Source: Nocardia huaxiensis (GTDB lineage Bacteria; Actinomycetota; Actinomycetes; Mycobacteriales; Mycobacteriaceae). Taken from it: a stretch of 64,000 nucleotides of DNA. A model generated the notes under the pieces. That model saw only the letters and a list, made by a program, of their open reading frames with translations. It was not told where the DNA came from and did not search any database. Positions within the stretch are counted from its first letter, which is position 1. The number at the start of each line of letters is the position of its first letter. Location of the stretch: contig NZ_CP059399.1 in NCBI RefSeq assembly GCF_013744875.1, positions 6,944,001 through 7,008,000 on the forward strand, in the 5' to 3' direction. The position numbers and the translations under genes were made by a program. Below, piece after piece: positions 1 through 9,709 of this stretch.

Positions 1-214
1 CCGGCCGGTCGCGATGACCGCCGGCGCATTGGTGCTAACCAAGGAGCGCAAGGAAATTGGAGCGGCGCCCCTGGGTCTTCCTTCGGCCTGAAGGTCGAAC
101 ATCCTGCATTGCCGCTGGGCGGTCTGATCGACCAGCCGGGCGGCGCACCCCAAAGATCAACGGGCCGAGATCATCTCAGCGTCGGAGACGCACCGAATTG
201 CCGATGCCAGCGCT

Positions 215-508
215 GTGGAGACCTCCACCCCGTGTTTTATCGTCACCAGGGATCTAGCGCACAAAATCGAGCAAATAGGGCTCGGTGGTGCACATTTCGA
301 CGATGTCAGCGTTTCGATGTCACCCCAGGCGGAGGAGATGATCGGTACTGCACTACCGGAGTGGAGATGGATGAAGCTGACGGGGCGAGCCGGTGAATCC
401 GATTTCGGCCTCGACGACGAACTCTACCTAGTGATTTCGGACCGGGCGCTCGATCTACTCCAGGAGGCTGGCATCCGAAACGCCAAGGTAGCCGAGTTGC
501 GACCGTAG
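215..508 (+). CDS. Hypothetical protein, possibly the C-terminal remnant of a larger gene
   Basis: The frame encodes 97 residues ending in a coherent acidic/hydrophobic segment (WRWMKLTGRAG, then ELYLVISDRALDLLQ) that looks like real protein. The same frame is open back to about position 128, where a stop interrupts it, and no convincing ribosome binding site precedes the ATG. The ending resembles small immunity-type proteins that finish with a beta strand and a helix, but that is only an impression. It may be an intact small gene with another start, or the tail of a frameshifted gene whose 5' part lies before the window. I do not recognise the family. Confidence 0.4.
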   Translation: METSTPCFIVTRDLAHKIEQIGLGGAHFDDVSVSMSPQAEEMIGTALPEWRWMKLTGRAGESDFGLDDELYLVISDRALDLLQEAGIRNAKVAELRP

Positions 509-705
509 CCACCGCTCTCTTTCTCGGGTGCTTTGGCGAACATCCGCTACTGCCTGCGGGCTCAGACGGTCATGCGTAGTCAGCGCCGCCTCTCGGAAGG
601 TCAACGGCTAGGGGCTGTTTCGAAGTCAACTGCCCCACTGCGCGAAGCCCGGGCAAGCATCTGGCCGCCGCTGGCTACGGGTGCCGAAGGGCCTAGGCTG
701 CGGGG
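509..705. other. Intergenic stretch without visible gene
   Basis: About 200 bases between the left-edge ORF and the GTG-initiated gene that follows. I see no RNA gene, strong hairpin or clear promoter. The last bases supply only a weak G-rich leader before the GTG. Confidence 0.5.
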
Positions 706-1383
706 GTGTCCGAGCACTTGATCGAGGACCTCGTCGCCGATACTGTCCTGCTCCTCGACGCCCACGCGCCCGCCGGTGATCCGCGTCCTCGCGACTGGTT
801 CGCCGCGCTCTACCACTTCCAGGACGGGTTCGACTGTTCCTTCACCCGCTTCCGGGTGATGGACGCGCTGCTGGGCCGCCGCCACACCTACCGGTTCGAC
901 CTGGATCGACACCCCGACCACGCCGAGCGCCCCGCCTACTTCGCAGGGCTGAGGGAGTTCACCGCGCTCCGCGGGCCCGGCGGCTCCCCCGAGGACGACG
1001 GCGCCTGGCTGGAGGACGGCTATGTCGACCCGCCGCACCTCTACTGCGACGCCGGGTCGGCGCTGTGGCGGCGGATGGCGGCCGAGCTCGAACCGGCCGA
1101 CCGGGTTCCGCCCGCGCGGGTCTCGCCTCTCGACGTGCTGCGCGTCGTGGCCGTCGCCGCCGTCGAGCGCGGCGACCTGCCGCTGCTCGCCGACTGGTAC
1201 AACCTCGGGCCGAGGCTGCTCGGCGTCCTCGACCCGGAGGGCGACGTGCGGGCCGAGGAGGTCCGCGAGACTGTCCGGCGGACCGGCGCGCTGGAGACCG
1301 TCGAGCCGCACGGCTACCGGCCGCCGGACGACCTCATCGCCGACGACCCCGTCGACGCGTGGTGGTGGCACCTCACCCCCTGA
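706..1383 (+). CDS. Hypothetical protein of 225 residues
   Basis: The GTG start at 706 gives an acidic, Trp/Tyr-rich soluble protein with no signal peptide or membrane segment. Features include a DWFAALYHFQDGF segment near residues 29-41, repeated Asp-Pro pairs and a C-terminal DAWWWHL. It stands alone on the plus strand and converges on the DHH phosphoesterase gene about 100 bases away. G/C in nearly every third codon position supports coding. I do not recognise a family and assign no function. Confidence 0.7.
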   Translation: MSEHLIEDLVADTVLLLDAHAPAGDPRPRDWFAALYHFQDGFDCSFTRFRVMDALLGRRHTYRFDLDRHPDHAERPAYFAGLREFTALRGPGGSPEDDGAWLEDGYVDPPHLYCDAGSALWRRMAAELEPADRVPPARVSPLDVLRVVAVAAVERGDLPLLADWYNLGPRLLGVLDPEGDVRAEEVRETVRRTGALETVEPHGYRPPDDLIADDPVDAWWWHLTP

Positions 1384-1486
1384 ACCCGCAGGCGCGCGGG
1401 CGCGATCTTGGATCGGTGGAGTGGGGCCGGTCGACGGGTCGGAGCGGGACCTCACGGGGGACGATCCGGAGCCGCCGCCCGGTCGC

Positions 1487-2479
1487 TCAGCGGCCCAGTT
1501 CGGATTTGAGTGCGACGATCAGCTCGTCCGGAGTGCCGGTCGCGGAATAGCCTGCGGCATAACGGTGTCCGCCGCCGCCGAGGGCCATGGCCACCCGGGC
1601 CACGTCGACCCCGGGTGTGCCGTCGGCGCCGTCGTGGGAGCGCAGGGACACGGTCCACTGGCCGGATTCGATGCGGGATTCCTTGAATACCGCTGTCACC
1701 TGTGCCTCCGCGGTGGTGCGCACGATATCCACCACGCTCTCGACCTCTTCGGAGCGGACGCCGTCCATATCGGTGCGGCGCACGAACACGTGCACCAGCC
1801 CCGCTCCTGCGGCCGCGTCGCGATCCAGCTGTGCGGTGGCCAGCACCCGTGAGAGCATGGGCAGCCAGCCGAAGGGGTGGGTGTCCATGAGCGTGCGAGT
1901 GATTGCGGCGCCGTCGATTCCGGTGGCCAGCAGGCGTTCGGCCAGGGCGTGCGAGCCGGGTCGCGCCCACTTGAACGAGCCGGTGTCGGTGACCAGCCCG
2001 GCGTAAAGACAGTGCGCCACACCGCGATCGATGGATTCGCCCCAGGCGTCGAGCACTCGCGCCACCAAACCCGCTGTGGATTCGGCGGTTTCGTCGATCA
2101 CGTTGACCATGCCGAAGCGGGTGTTGGAGCGGTGATGGTCGAGCACGAGGCTCGTGCGGGCGCCGTCGAGCCGGTCGCGCAGTGCGCCGAGGCGTCCGGC
2201 GCTGCCGCAGTCCACGGCCACCAGCACATCCACCTCACGCGGCACTTCGCTTGCCGGCACCAGGAATTCGGTGCCGGGTAGCGAGCGCATGGAGACCGGG
2301 AGTTCGGCCGGTTCGGCGAAGGACACCCGCACGGGCACCCCGCGCCGATGCAGCACCTGTGCCAGCGCCAGGCCGCTGCCGATGGTGTCGGCGTCGGGCT
2401 GCACATGGCACAGCACCGTCACCGACCGGGCCTTGTCGAGCACCGCCACCGCCGCGCCCAGATCGACCGGTTCTGTCAC
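1487..2479 (-). CDS. DHH/DHHA1 family phosphoesterase (NrnA-like)
   Basis: 330 residues. NrnA-type enzymes degrade nanoRNAs and 3'-phosphoadenosine 5'-phosphate; mycobacterial relatives also hydrolyse cyclic dinucleotides. Visible metal-binding motifs are HVQPDADTIGS (about 25-35), Asp90 in VAVDCGS, and DHH at 114-116. A DHHA1 domain near the C terminus carries GGGGHRYAAGY. The GTG start at 2479 has a strong GGGAGGAG site 7 bases upstream. It is the last gene of the rimP-nusA-infB-rbfA block, 33 bases after rbfA, so it is likely co-transcribed with ribosome and translation genes, fitting an RNA turnover role. The choice between nanoRNase, pAp and cyclic dinucleotide activity cannot be read from sequence. 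Confidence 0.92.
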   Translation of the reverse strand: MTEPVDLGAAVAVLDKARSVTVLCHVQPDADTIGSGLALAQVLHRRGVPVRVSFAEPAELPVSMRSLPGTEFLVPASEVPREVDVLVAVDCGSAGRLGALRDRLDGARTSLVLDHHRSNTRFGMVNVIDETAESTAGLVARVLDAWGESIDRGVAHCLYAGLVTDTGSFKWARPGSHALAERLLATGIDGAAITRTLMDTHPFGWLPMLSRVLATAQLDRDAAAGAGLVHVFVRRTDMDGVRSEEVESVVDIVRTTAEAQVTAVFKESRIESGQWTVSLRSHDGADGTPGVDVARVAMALGGGGHRYAAGYSATGTPDELIVALKSELGR

Positions 2480-2512
2480 CGGTACGCTCCTCCCGGGTCC
2501 GGAGACCTCAGG

Positions 2513-2962
2513 TCAGTCTTCGCCGTCCTCGTCGGATTCGGCCTTGTACGGGTCGGCGTCACCGGCATAGGTGGCGTTCACCGCGACCTGGGCGACCCGC
2601 TCGTCGACAGCGCGAGCCCGCGCAAGCAGCTCCTCCATCTGGCGGGCGGCATCGGGCACGGTGTCGAGCACGAACGCCAGGGTGGGGGTGAACTTCACCC
2701 CGGTGCCCGCGCCGACCTTGGACCGCAGAATGCCGGTGGCCTTCTTGAGTCCGGCCGCCGCTTCGGCGTAATCGGGTTCGGCGTCGAGGGTTTCACCCAG
2801 GACGGTGTAGTAGATGGTCGCTTCTCGCAGATCACCGGTCACCTTGGCATCGGTGATCGTGATGAACTTCAGCCGCGGATCCTTGATCTCGTATTCGATC
2901 GCGGTAGCCACGATCGAGGAGATCCGCTTGGCGAGTCGGCGTGCCCTGGCTTGATCCACCAC
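2513..2962 (-). CDS. rbfA: 30S ribosome-binding factor RbfA
   Basis: 149 residues. RbfA binds the immature 30S subunit near the 5' end of 16S rRNA and assists maturation and cold adaptation. The single KH-like domain is recognisable from [20 protein letters not shown] at the start through [19 protein letters not shown] and [13 protein letters not shown]. The acidic C-terminal tail (about 20 residues after AVNATYAG) is typical of actinobacterial forms. The GTG at 2962 has a GAGGAGG site 8 bases upstream. It sits between DUF503 (24-base gap) and the DHH gene. Confidence 0.96.
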   Translation of the reverse strand: MVDQARARRLAKRISSIVATAIEYEIKDPRLKFITITDAKVTGDLREATIYYTVLGETLDAEPDYAEAAAGLKKATGILRSKVGAGTGVKFTPTLAFVLDTVPDAARQMEELLARARAVDERVAQVAVNATYAGDADPYKAESDEDGED

Positions 2963-2986
2963 GGGTCTGCCCTCCTCACATAATCG

Positions 2987-3289
2987 TCAGTCTTCGGGTC
3001 CGAAGACGCGGCGGCGTACCGCCAGCAACTGTAACTCCGGACGTGCCGCCACGCTGCGTTCGCAACGGTCCAGCACCTCTGTCAGATGCGCCATACCGGC
3101 GCTGACCATGGCCACGCCCAGCAAGGTACGCCGATATCGATCGTGGTCTCCAGCCTCGACGGCACTGACACCGAACTTCTGCAATTCGGCCAGCACCGGG
3201 CGGATGACGGAACGCTTCTCCTTCAGCGAATGCACATCGCCGAGAAGTATGTCGAACTCCAGCGCTCCGACAAACATCTTTTCGCTCAT
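2987..3289 (-). CDS. DUF503 (YlxP-like) protein
   Basis: 100 residues. The family is small, often encoded between infB and rbfA, and in Bacillus its YlxP member is linked to ribosome assembly or translation; its biochemical role is not settled. The sequence shows the typical HSLKEKRSVIRPVLAELQ helix near residues 20-37 and a ferredoxin-like alternation of strands and helices. The ATG at 3289 gives the usual family length; a second ATG four codons later is possible. A 10-bp GC-rich hairpin lies between it and infB. Confidence 0.9.
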   Translation of the reverse strand: MSEKMFVGALEFDILLGDVHSLKEKRSVIRPVLAELQKFGVSAVEAGDHDRYRRTLLGVAMVSAGMAHLTEVLDRCERSVAARPELQLLAVRRRVFGPED

Positions 3290-3371
3290 ATGAACGCGCC
3301 CCGGGAAATGCGCGTGCGTTACCCGGAAAGGGATGGGTCACACGGACTTTCACCGATCCCGGAGGACCGGC

Positions 3372-3401
3372 GCCGGGTCCGATCCGAAGACCGGACCCGG
3401 C
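3372..3401 (-). terminator. GC-rich hairpin downstream of infB
   Basis: Arms GCCGGGTCCG (3372-3381) and CGGACCCGGC (3392-3401) pair perfectly around a 10-base loop. It lies 19 bases past the infB stop and 83 bases before the DUF503 start. There is no T tract, so it may act as a partial terminator or an RNA processing/stability element separating infB from DUF503-rbfA-DHH. Confidence 0.5.
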
Positions 3402-3419
3402 AGTCCGTGCGGGTGACGC

Positions 3420-6400
3420 CTAGTCGCGCGGCTTCTCCCGCATCTCGTAGGCCTCGATGATGTCGCCTTCCTTGATGTCGTTGAAGGTGACCGTCAGACC
3501 GCATTCGTAGCCTTCACGAACCTCGGTGACGTCGTCCTTCTCGCGACGCAGCGACGCGATGGTCATGGTCTCGGCGACCACGACATTGTCGCGCAGCAGG
3601 CGAGCCTTGGCATTGCGCTTGACCGAACCCGACAGCACCATGCAGCCGGCGATATTGCCGAACTTGGAGGAGCGGAAGATCTGGCGGATTTCCGCCCGAC
3701 CCAGCTCGACCTCTTCGTAGATCGGCTTGAGCAGACCCTTGAGGGCCTTCTCGATCTCGTCGATGGCCTGGTAGATGACCGAGTAGTACCGGATGTCGAC
3801 GCCCTCGCGGTTCGCCAGCTCGGTCGCCTTGCCCTCGGCACGGACGTTGAAGCCGATGATGATCGCGTTGGAGGCCGACGCCAGGTTGACGTTGGTCTCG
3901 GTGACGCCACCGACACCGCGGTCGATGACGCGCAGGCGCACCTCGTCGCCCACATCGATGCCCAGCAGGGCCTCTTCGAGGGCTTCGACCGTACCGGAGT
4001 TGTCGCCCTTGAGGATCAGGTTCAGCTCCGAGGTCTCCTTCAGAGCGGCATCCAGATCTTCCAGGGAGATCCGCTTGCGGCTGCGCGCGGCCAGGGCGTT
4101 GCGCTTGCGAGCGTTGCGGCGGTCGGCGATCTGACGGGCGATGCGGTCTTCCTCGACCACGAGCAGGTTGTCGCCTGCACCCGGCACCGAGGTGAAACCG
4201 ATGACCTGGACGGGCCGCGACGGCAGGGCCGCCTCGACGTCGTCACCGTGCTCGTCGACCATGCGGCGCACGCGACCGTAGGCGTCGCCCGCCACGATCG
4301 AGTCACCGACGCGCAGCGTGCCGCGCTGGATGAGCACGGTCGCCACCGGGCCACGACCGCGGTCGAGGTGGGCTTCGATGGCCACACCCTGCGCGTCCAT
4401 GTTCGGGTTCGCCCGCAGGTCGAGCGCCGCGTCGGCGGTCAGCACGACCGCCTCGAGCAGCGACTCGATGTTCGTGCCCTGCTTGGCGGAGATGTCGACG
4501 AACATGGTCTCGCCGCCGTACTCCTCGGCGACCAGACCGTATTCGGTCAGCTGCTGGCGAATCTTCTGCGGATTCGCGCCTTCCTTATCGATCTTGTTGA
4601 CCGCCACCACGATCGGCACATCCGCGGCCTGCGCGTGGTTGATGGCCTCCACCGTCTGCGGCATGACGCCGTCGTCGGCCGCGACCACGAGGATCGCGAT
4701 ATCGGTGGCCTTCGCACCACGGGCACGCATGGCGGTGAACGCCTCGTGACCGGGGGTGTCGATGAAGGTGATGGTGCGCTCGTCGCCGTTGACCTCGGCC
4801 TCGACCTGGTAGGCGCCGATGTGCTGGGTGATGCCGCCGGCCTCGCCCTCACGGACGTTGGCCTTACGAATCGTGTCCAGCAGTCGGGTCTTACCGTGGT
4901 CGACGTGACCCATGACGGTCACGACCGGCGGACGGACCTGCAGGTCTTCCTCGTCGCCGTCGTCCTCGCCGTAGGTGAGGTCGAAGTTGGCGAGCAGCTC
5001 GCGGTCCTCGTCCTCCGGGGAGACCACGTGCACGACGTAGTTCATCTCCGAACCCAGCAGCTCGAGGGTCTCCTCGTTCACCGACTGGGTCGCGGTGACC
5101 ATCTCACCGAGGTTGAACAGCGCCTGCACCAGCGAGGCCGGGTTGGCGCCGATCTTCTCGGCGAAATCGGACAGCGAGGCGCCGCGGGCGAGACGGATGA
5201 TCTCGCCGTTGCCGCGCGGCAGCCGCACGCCACCGGCGATCGGAGCCTGCATCGACTCGTACTCGGCGCGCTTCGCCCGCTTCGACTTACGACCCTTGCG
5301 GGGCGCGCCACCCGGACGTCCGAAGGCACCCGCGGCACCGCCGCGACCGCCACCCGAACCGGGACGGCCACCGCCGCCACCGCCACCGGGACGACCGCGG
5401 AAACCACCCGCGGCGCCGCCACCGGCACCGGCACCCGCACCGGCGCCCGGAGCGCCGCCACCGCCACCGCGGTAGGGACCGCCGCCACCGGCACCGGCCG
5501 GACGACCGGCACCACCGGGACGCGGACCCTGACCCGGACGCGGACCACCCTGGCCCGGACCCGGACGCGCGGCACGCGAGGGCATGGCACCCGGATTCGG
5601 GCGCGGAGGCATCGAGCCGGGGCTCGGACGCGGACCACCGGGACGCGGGCCACCCTGACCCTGGCCGCCGCCGGGACGCGGACCGCCCTGACCGGCACCC
5701 GGACGCGGGCCACCCTGACCGGCGCCCGGACGGGGACCGCCCTGGCCGGGCGCGGGGCGCGGACCGCCCTGACCCGGACCCGGACGCGGGCCACCCTGGG
5801 CCGGACCGGGACGCGGGCCCGGAGCCGGACGCGGCGCGGGACGCGGCTCGGGAGCCGAGCTGAACGGATTGTTGCCGACGCGCGGCGTCTTCGGACCCGG
5901 CTTCGGGCCGGCCGGACGCGGTGCGGCGGACGGGGACTGAGCGCCTGCCTGCGGCTGCGCCGGACGCTGGCCCTGCTGGCCGCCCGGCTGACCCGGACGC
6001 GGGCCGGGCGCACCCGGACGCTGACCGGACGGCGCGGGCGCCGACGGGGCCGGAGCAGCGGAAGCCGCTGCGGCAGCAGGGGTTTCGGCCGGACGCGGCG
6101 CGGCGGGCTTGGCGGCCGGACCCGGCTTCACACCGGGGGTCGGACGCGCGGCCGGAGCCTCGGCGCGGGCGGCGGGAGCCACGGACTCGGCGGCCGGAGT
6201 GGCCGGCTTGGGGGCCGGAGCGGCCGGAGTCGGGGCGGACGGACGGGGGCCGGGGGTACCCGGGCGGGGGCCCGAGGTAGCGCCGGGGGCCGGCTTGGCG
6301 GCCGGACGGGGGGCATCGCCGGGACCGGGCTTGGTCGCGGACTTGCTGGTGCCGTTCGCGGGGGCACTCTTCGATGCGAACGACTCACGCAGGCGGCGTG

Positions 6401-6530
6401 CGACGGGAGCTTCCACCGTCGAGGACGCCGACTTCACGAACTCGCCCTGCTCCTTGAGCCTTGCGAGTAGTTCCTTGCTCGTGACACCGAGTTCTTTCGC
6501 CAACTCGTGCACGCGGGCCTTGCCTGCCAC
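3420..6530 (-). CDS. infB: Translation initiation factor IF-2
   Basis: 1036 residues from the GTG at 6530, preceded by GAGGAG five bases upstream; this start gives the expected [16 protein letters not shown] terminus, while a start 11 codons earlier has no site. IF-2 is the GTPase that places fMet-tRNA on the 30S subunit and promotes subunit joining. Order: IF2_N helix bundle (about 1-50), a long Pro/Gly/Arg/Ala-rich linker (about 55-420), a second IF2_N segment, the G domain with GHVDHGKT at 541-548, DTPGHEAF, and NKID, then beta-barrel and C-terminal fMet-tRNA binding domains. The linker makes it longer than most homologues. It follows ylxR in the nusA block. Confidence 0.97.
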   Translation of the reverse strand: MAGKARVHELAKELGVTSKELLARLKEQGEFVKSASSTVEAPVARRLRESFASKSAPANGTSKSATKPGPGDAPRPAAKPAPGATSGPRPGTPGPRPSAPTPAAPAPKPATPAAESVAPAARAEAPAARPTPGVKPGPAAKPAAPRPAETPAAAAASAAPAPSAPAPSGQRPGAPGPRPGQPGGQQGQRPAQPQAGAQSPSAAPRPAGPKPGPKTPRVGNNPFSSAPEPRPAPRPAPGPRPGPAQGGPRPGPGQGGPRPAPGQGGPRPGAGQGGPRPGAGQGGPRPGGGQGQGGPRPGGPRPSPGSMPPRPNPGAMPSRAARPGPGQGGPRPGQGPRPGGAGRPAGAGGGGPYRGGGGGAPGAGAGAGAGGGAAGGFRGRPGGGGGGGRPGSGGGRGGAAGAFGRPGGAPRKGRKSKRAKRAEYESMQAPIAGGVRLPRGNGEIIRLARGASLSDFAEKIGANPASLVQALFNLGEMVTATQSVNEETLELLGSEMNYVVHVVSPEDEDRELLANFDLTYGEDDGDEEDLQVRPPVVTVMGHVDHGKTRLLDTIRKANVREGEAGGITQHIGAYQVEAEVNGDERTITFIDTPGHEAFTAMRARGAKATDIAILVVAADDGVMPQTVEAINHAQAADVPIVVAVNKIDKEGANPQKIRQQLTEYGLVAEEYGGETMFVDISAKQGTNIESLLEAVVLTADAALDLRANPNMDAQGVAIEAHLDRGRGPVATVLIQRGTLRVGDSIVAGDAYGRVRRMVDEHGDDVEAALPSRPVQVIGFTSVPGAGDNLLVVEEDRIARQIADRRNARKRNALAARSRKRISLEDLDAALKETSELNLILKGDNSGTVEALEEALLGIDVGDEVRLRVIDRGVGGVTETNVNLASASNAIIIGFNVRAEGKATELANREGVDIRYYSVIYQAIDEIEKALKGLLKPIYEEVELGRAEIRQIFRSSKFGNIAGCMVLSGSVKRNAKARLLRDNVVVAETMTIASLRREKDDVTEVREGYECGLTVTFNDIKEGDIIEAYEMREKPRD
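5509..5853 (-). repeat. Low-complexity GQGGPRPG repeat region within infB
   Basis: Tandem degenerate copies of a unit encoding GQGGPRP-G/A occur several times between roughly 5640 and 5800, flanked by Gly-rich and Pro-rich runs. The DNA is therefore an imperfect 24-base-period GC repeat. This is coding low complexity in the disordered IF-2 linker, not a mobile or CRISPR repeat, and a likely site of length variation between strains. Confidence 0.8.
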
Positions 6531-6641
6531 TGCTCTCCTCACTGATGAGGTCGAGCGTGGCATCCCTTCTGCACGGAAGGGTGACCCGCACGACCTCGAC
6601 TAATTTCGATGGCCGATCATCGCTTGGACTTCACGGTGTGC

Positions 6642-6998
6642 TCATGAGTGCTCGTGCCTGTTCTCTACGTCATGCTCCAGGGCTGAGATATCCAGATTTC
6701 CGGACACTCGTAGTGCTCTGCCGAATGCTCGGCGCCGAACTGCTTGGCTCAGACAAGCCGAAGAGGGGTGCAACCAAGCACCCCGTCCGGGAAGTCTGCG
6801 CCGCGGATCGGGAACTACCGCAAGACCCTGCTCACTACTCGCAGAACCCTGCACCACGACCCGCATCAGATCGGCAGCCAACGCTCGCTTCCGGCAACCG
6901 ATGCACGTTCGCACTGGTGTGGAGCCTTCTTTCACCTGTGCGGCGCGCGCTGAAACCGGTGACTCGCGCTGAGCCTGCGTCCACTGTACCGCTGTCAT
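6642..6998 (-). CDS. ylxR: YlxR family (DUF448) RNA-binding protein
   Basis: 118 residues from the ATG at 6998, chosen because GGAG lies 8 bases upstream; an ATG 14 codons earlier lacks a site. The family signature PVRTCIGCRKR lies near residues 28-38, followed by GRGAWLHPSSACL and RAFGRALR, the basic surface proposed to bind RNA. YlxR is small, nearly always between nusA and infB, and has been described as a nucleoid- or RNase P-associated regulator in other bacteria. Here it sits 131 bases after nusA and 111 bases before infB. Confidence 0.9.
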   Translation of the reverse strand: MTAVQWTQAQRESPVSARAAQVKEGSTPVRTCIGCRKRALAADLMRVVVQGSASSEQGLAVVPDPRRRLPGRGAWLHPSSACLSQAVRRRAFGRALRVSGNLDISALEHDVENRHEHS

Positions 6999-7129
6999 GT
7001 CCCGATCTCCGCATCCGTCCCCTTGGGAAGTTACCAACATGTCATCCGAAGGGTCTGTTTCATTGCCGATCTTGTTCGATCGCCGCTGTTCGGCAGAGCC
7101 GCCGGCGGGAGCGGAGTTCGCCGCGAAAA

Positions 7130-8158
7130 TCAGCCGCGGTGGGCCTCCGAACGCACCGAACCTGCGACATCAGGCGCGGCGTCACTGCGAATATCGATGC
7201 GCCAGCCCGTCAGACGGGCCGCCAGGCGGGCGTTCTGGCCCTCCTTGCCGATGGCCAGCGACAGCTGGAAGTCCGGCACCACGACCCGCGCGGCACGCGC
7301 GTCCGGGTCCACGATGGTGACGGAGACAACTTTCGACGGGCTCAACGCATTCCCGACAAAAGCGGCCGGATCGTCGGCGTAGTCGATGATGTCGATCTTC
7401 TCGCCGGCCAGTTCGCTCATCACATTGCGCACGCGCTGACCCATCGGGCCGATGCACGCGCCCTTGGCGTTGACGCCCTGCACCGTCGAGCGCACGGCGA
7501 TCTTGGAACGGTGCCCGGCCTCACGGGCCACGGCCACGATCTCGACCGAGCCGTCGGCGATCTCGGGAACCTCGAGCGCGAACAGCCGCCGCACCAGGTT
7601 CGGGTGCGTGCGCGAGAGGGTGATCTGCGGGCCGCGCGGGCCGCGCGAGACGCCGACCACGTAGCACTTGATGCGATCGCCGTGCTCGTAGGTCTCCCCC
7701 GGCACCTGCTCGGCGGGCGGGATGACGCCCTCCGCGCCGTGCGCCTCGGAGCCGATGCGGACCACGATGGTGCCGCGGGCGTTCATGCGGGCATCGCGCT
7801 GCACCACACCGCCGACGATGTCGCCCTCGTGGGTGGCGAAGTCGCCGAAGGACTTCTCGTTCTCGGCGTCACGCAGCCGCTGCAGCACGACCTGCCGCGC
7901 GGTGGTGGCGGCGATGCGGCCGAAACCCTCGGGGGTGTCGTCCCATTCGGAGATCAGGTTGCCGTCGGCGTCGACCTCGCGGGCCATGACGCGCACGACA
8001 CCGGTCTTCTGGTTGATGTCGATACGGGCGTTGGGCTGGTGGCCCTCGGTGTGGCGATAGGCGGTGAGCAGGGCCGACTCGATCGCGGAGATCACGGTCT
8101 CCATCGAGATTCCCTTATCGGCGACTATCGCGCGCAGGGCTTCGATTTCGATGTTCAT
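7130..8158 (-). CDS. nusA: Transcription termination/antitermination factor NusA
   Basis: 342 residues. NusA binds RNA polymerase and modulates pausing, termination and rRNA antitermination. The N-terminal polymerase-binding domain (about 1-110) begins [16 protein letters not shown]; an S1 domain follows (about 112-180), then two KH domains with [11 protein letters not shown] and [17 protein letters not shown]. It lacks the C-terminal acidic repeats of the E. coli protein, as is normal for actinobacteria. Its ATG overlaps the rimP stop (ATGA), so translation is coupled. Confidence 0.97.
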   Translation of the reverse strand: MNIEIEALRAIVADKGISMETVISAIESALLTAYRHTEGHQPNARIDINQKTGVVRVMAREVDADGNLISEWDDTPEGFGRIAATTARQVVLQRLRDAENEKSFGDFATHEGDIVGGVVQRDARMNARGTIVVRIGSEAHGAEGVIPPAEQVPGETYEHGDRIKCYVVGVSRGPRGPQITLSRTHPNLVRRLFALEVPEIADGSVEIVAVAREAGHRSKIAVRSTVQGVNAKGACIGPMGQRVRNVMSELAGEKIDIIDYADDPAAFVGNALSPSKVVSVTIVDPDARAARVVVPDFQLSLAIGKEGQNARLAARLTGWRIDIRSDAAPDVAGSVRSEAHRG

Positions 8159-8787
8159 TCCACGATCCCTTCGGTCGATGAAACGGTTGCCGCGGCAGCG
8201 TCTTCGGTTGTGTCTTCGGGTTCCTCCTGGGCACCGGGCCGGGGACGGCCCGCTGCGACTCCCCCTGCGAGTTCGAGTTCGGCGGCGCCGGGCGGACTGA
8301 ATTCCACCTGGACTACCGCGAATTCGATATCGGCGAGCGGCACCGTCACCCGGTGTGGTTTCCGCTTGCCGCCGAGGACCAGCGCCACCGCATCCTCGGT
8401 GGTGGCGCCCACGCGGGCCTCGAAGCGTGTTTTGCCTTTTTCGTCCGGAGATTCGACTCCGGGGCGTAGGGTGATCTTCGCCTTGCGGCCCTGTGCGCGC
8501 CGCCAGTGACGTAGTTCGGTGAGAGGGCGATCGATGCCGGGTGTGGTGACCTCCAGCAGATACGGGGTCTCACCGAAATCACCGGCCTCGTCGAGGGCCT
8601 CGGAGATCTCCGAACTCAATACCGCGACGGCGTCCAGATCGGGGGAACCGTCACTGTCGATCGTCACGAGCACCCGGGCATGCGCGGTACCGGCAGCCGA
8701 AATCGCGACGCCTTCGAGGTCGAATCCTCGGCGTTCGACGAGTCCAGCAACTAGCTGGCTCACCCTTTCCTCGGTCGGCATCGGCAT
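8155..8787 (-). CDS. rimP: Ribosome maturation factor RimP
   Basis: 210 residues. RimP is needed for 30S maturation, especially the S12/central pseudoknot region. The two-domain fold is seen from [20 protein letters not shown] through [21 protein letters not shown] (the family hallmark) and a C-terminal SH3-like half. The last 40 residues are an acidic Ala/Glu-rich tail. The ATG at 8787 was chosen because GGAG lies 9 bases upstream; the nearby ATG at 8781 would be too far from it, and upstream residues look non-coding. First gene of the nusA-infB block. Confidence 0.94.
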   Translation of the reverse strand: MPMPTEERVSQLVAGLVERRGFDLEGVAISAAGTAHARVLVTIDSDGSPDLDAVAVLSSEISEALDEAGDFGETPYLLEVTTPGIDRPLTELRHWRRAQGRKAKITLRPGVESPDEKGKTRFEARVGATTEDAVALVLGGKRKPHRVTVPLADIEFAVVQVEFSPPGAAELELAGGVAAGRPRPGAQEEPEDTTEDAAAATVSSTEGIVE

Positions 8788-9100
8788 GTTGGGCGGCTCC
8801 TGGTTCAGTTGTGACGGGTTGAGTTGTCGGTGATCGGTACTGGTCGGGCGCGGTCGGCGGGACCGTTCGTGGCTCTGATGGGACAGAGTCGGCGAAATAC
8901 CCTGCCGAAGGTCTAGCGTAACGCGCTGAAAGAGTGTAAAGGACCAGCCAACCCTCTCGAGTTCGGCATGGTCGGCACTACCGCCCGTCCGGCGTGTTAG
9001 GGGCGACTCGCCCGCACGGGCCCGCATATCGATCGAGATCACAGCCTATCGGACGGCCCTGAGTCGGCGGTCGGGCCGCGACGGCTGGCAGGATGTACGG
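8788..9100. promoter_or_regulatory. Divergent region between rimP and the ferritin-like pair
   Basis: A 313-base gene-free stretch that must hold the promoter of the rimP-nusA-infB block (minus) and that of the 9101 gene (plus). On the minus strand TTACGC, a 16-base spacer and TATTTC near 8860-8890 is a candidate core promoter, but this is weak. No hairpin or repeat stood out. Confidence 0.4.
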
Positions 9101-9709
9101 GTGCCCAGCAGTCTGAGCGGCCTTCGTGCCGGTGTCGCGGTCCCGTCGGACCGAACAGGGTCGGCGACCCTGCTCCCTCCCTCGTCTCCCGTGCAGACCC
9201 TCGGCTCCGCCGTGCGGGCCGGTTCGGGCGTGAATCGTCGTGCGGCGCTGCGGCTCGCCGGTGGCGGCGCGCTTGCGGCGGTGACGCTGAGCGCTGCCGC
9301 CTGCGCGCAGGAGCCGACGCCGCCTGCGCCGGATCCGCTTCTGGCGCAAGAGGAGTCGGCGCGCACCGATGCGGTGTACGCGACCGCGGCGATTGCCGCG
9401 AATCCGGATCGCGCGGGGGCTTTGCAGACCGTGGCCGCGCAGCGCACCGAGCACGCCGAGGCGCTGCGCACCGAAATCGACCGTGCCATCGGCGTTTACG
9501 GGGACGGGACCACGCCGAGCTATCGCACGCCGCCGGTCACCCCGGTCGCGCCGACGCAGCCGCCCACGGTGACCGAACTGCGCACCCGGTTGAGCTCGGC
9601 CCAGCGATCGGCCGCCGAACTGTGCGTCACGCAATCCGGCTATCGCGCCGGGCTGCTCGGGTCGATCAGCGCCGCCTGCGCCACCCACGCGGGGGTTCTG
9701 CTCGGATGA
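9101..9709 (+). CDS. Exported ferritin-like (DUF4439-type) protein, Rv2843-like
   Basis: 202 residues from the GTG at 9101. An export signal lies at about residues 45-68: NRRAALRLAGGGALAAVTLS followed by AAAC, a twin-arginine-like and possible lipobox sequence, so the first 44 residues may be leader or the true start may be the in-frame GTG just before NRR. The mature part is Ala-rich and helical, with Glu/His spaced as in a ferritin-like bundle (TVAAQRTEHAEALRTEI). It overlaps the next gene by ATGA. Position between rimP and proS matches M. tuberculosis Rv2843, from memory. Function is unknown. Confidence 0.75.
   Translation: MPSSLSGLRAGVAVPSDRTGSATLLPPSSPVQTLGSAVRAGSGVNRRAALRLAGGGALAAVTLSAAACAQEPTPPAPDPLLAQEESARTDAVYATAAIAANPDRAGALQTVAAQRTEHAEALRTEIDRAIGVYGDGTTPSYRTPPVTPVAPTQPPTVTELRTRLSSAQRSAAELCVTQSGYRAGLLGSISAACATHAGVLLG

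Noticed and set aside
5640-5800. Regular repeats that could suggest a CRISPR-like array
   Set aside because: The period encodes GQGGPRPG in frame within infB and there are no unique spacers.
4248-6470. A 740-codon plus-strand ORF opposite infB
   Set aside because: It lies antisense to the certain infB gene and consists of Arg/Thr/Gly repeats mirroring the GC-rich linker; typical shadow frame.
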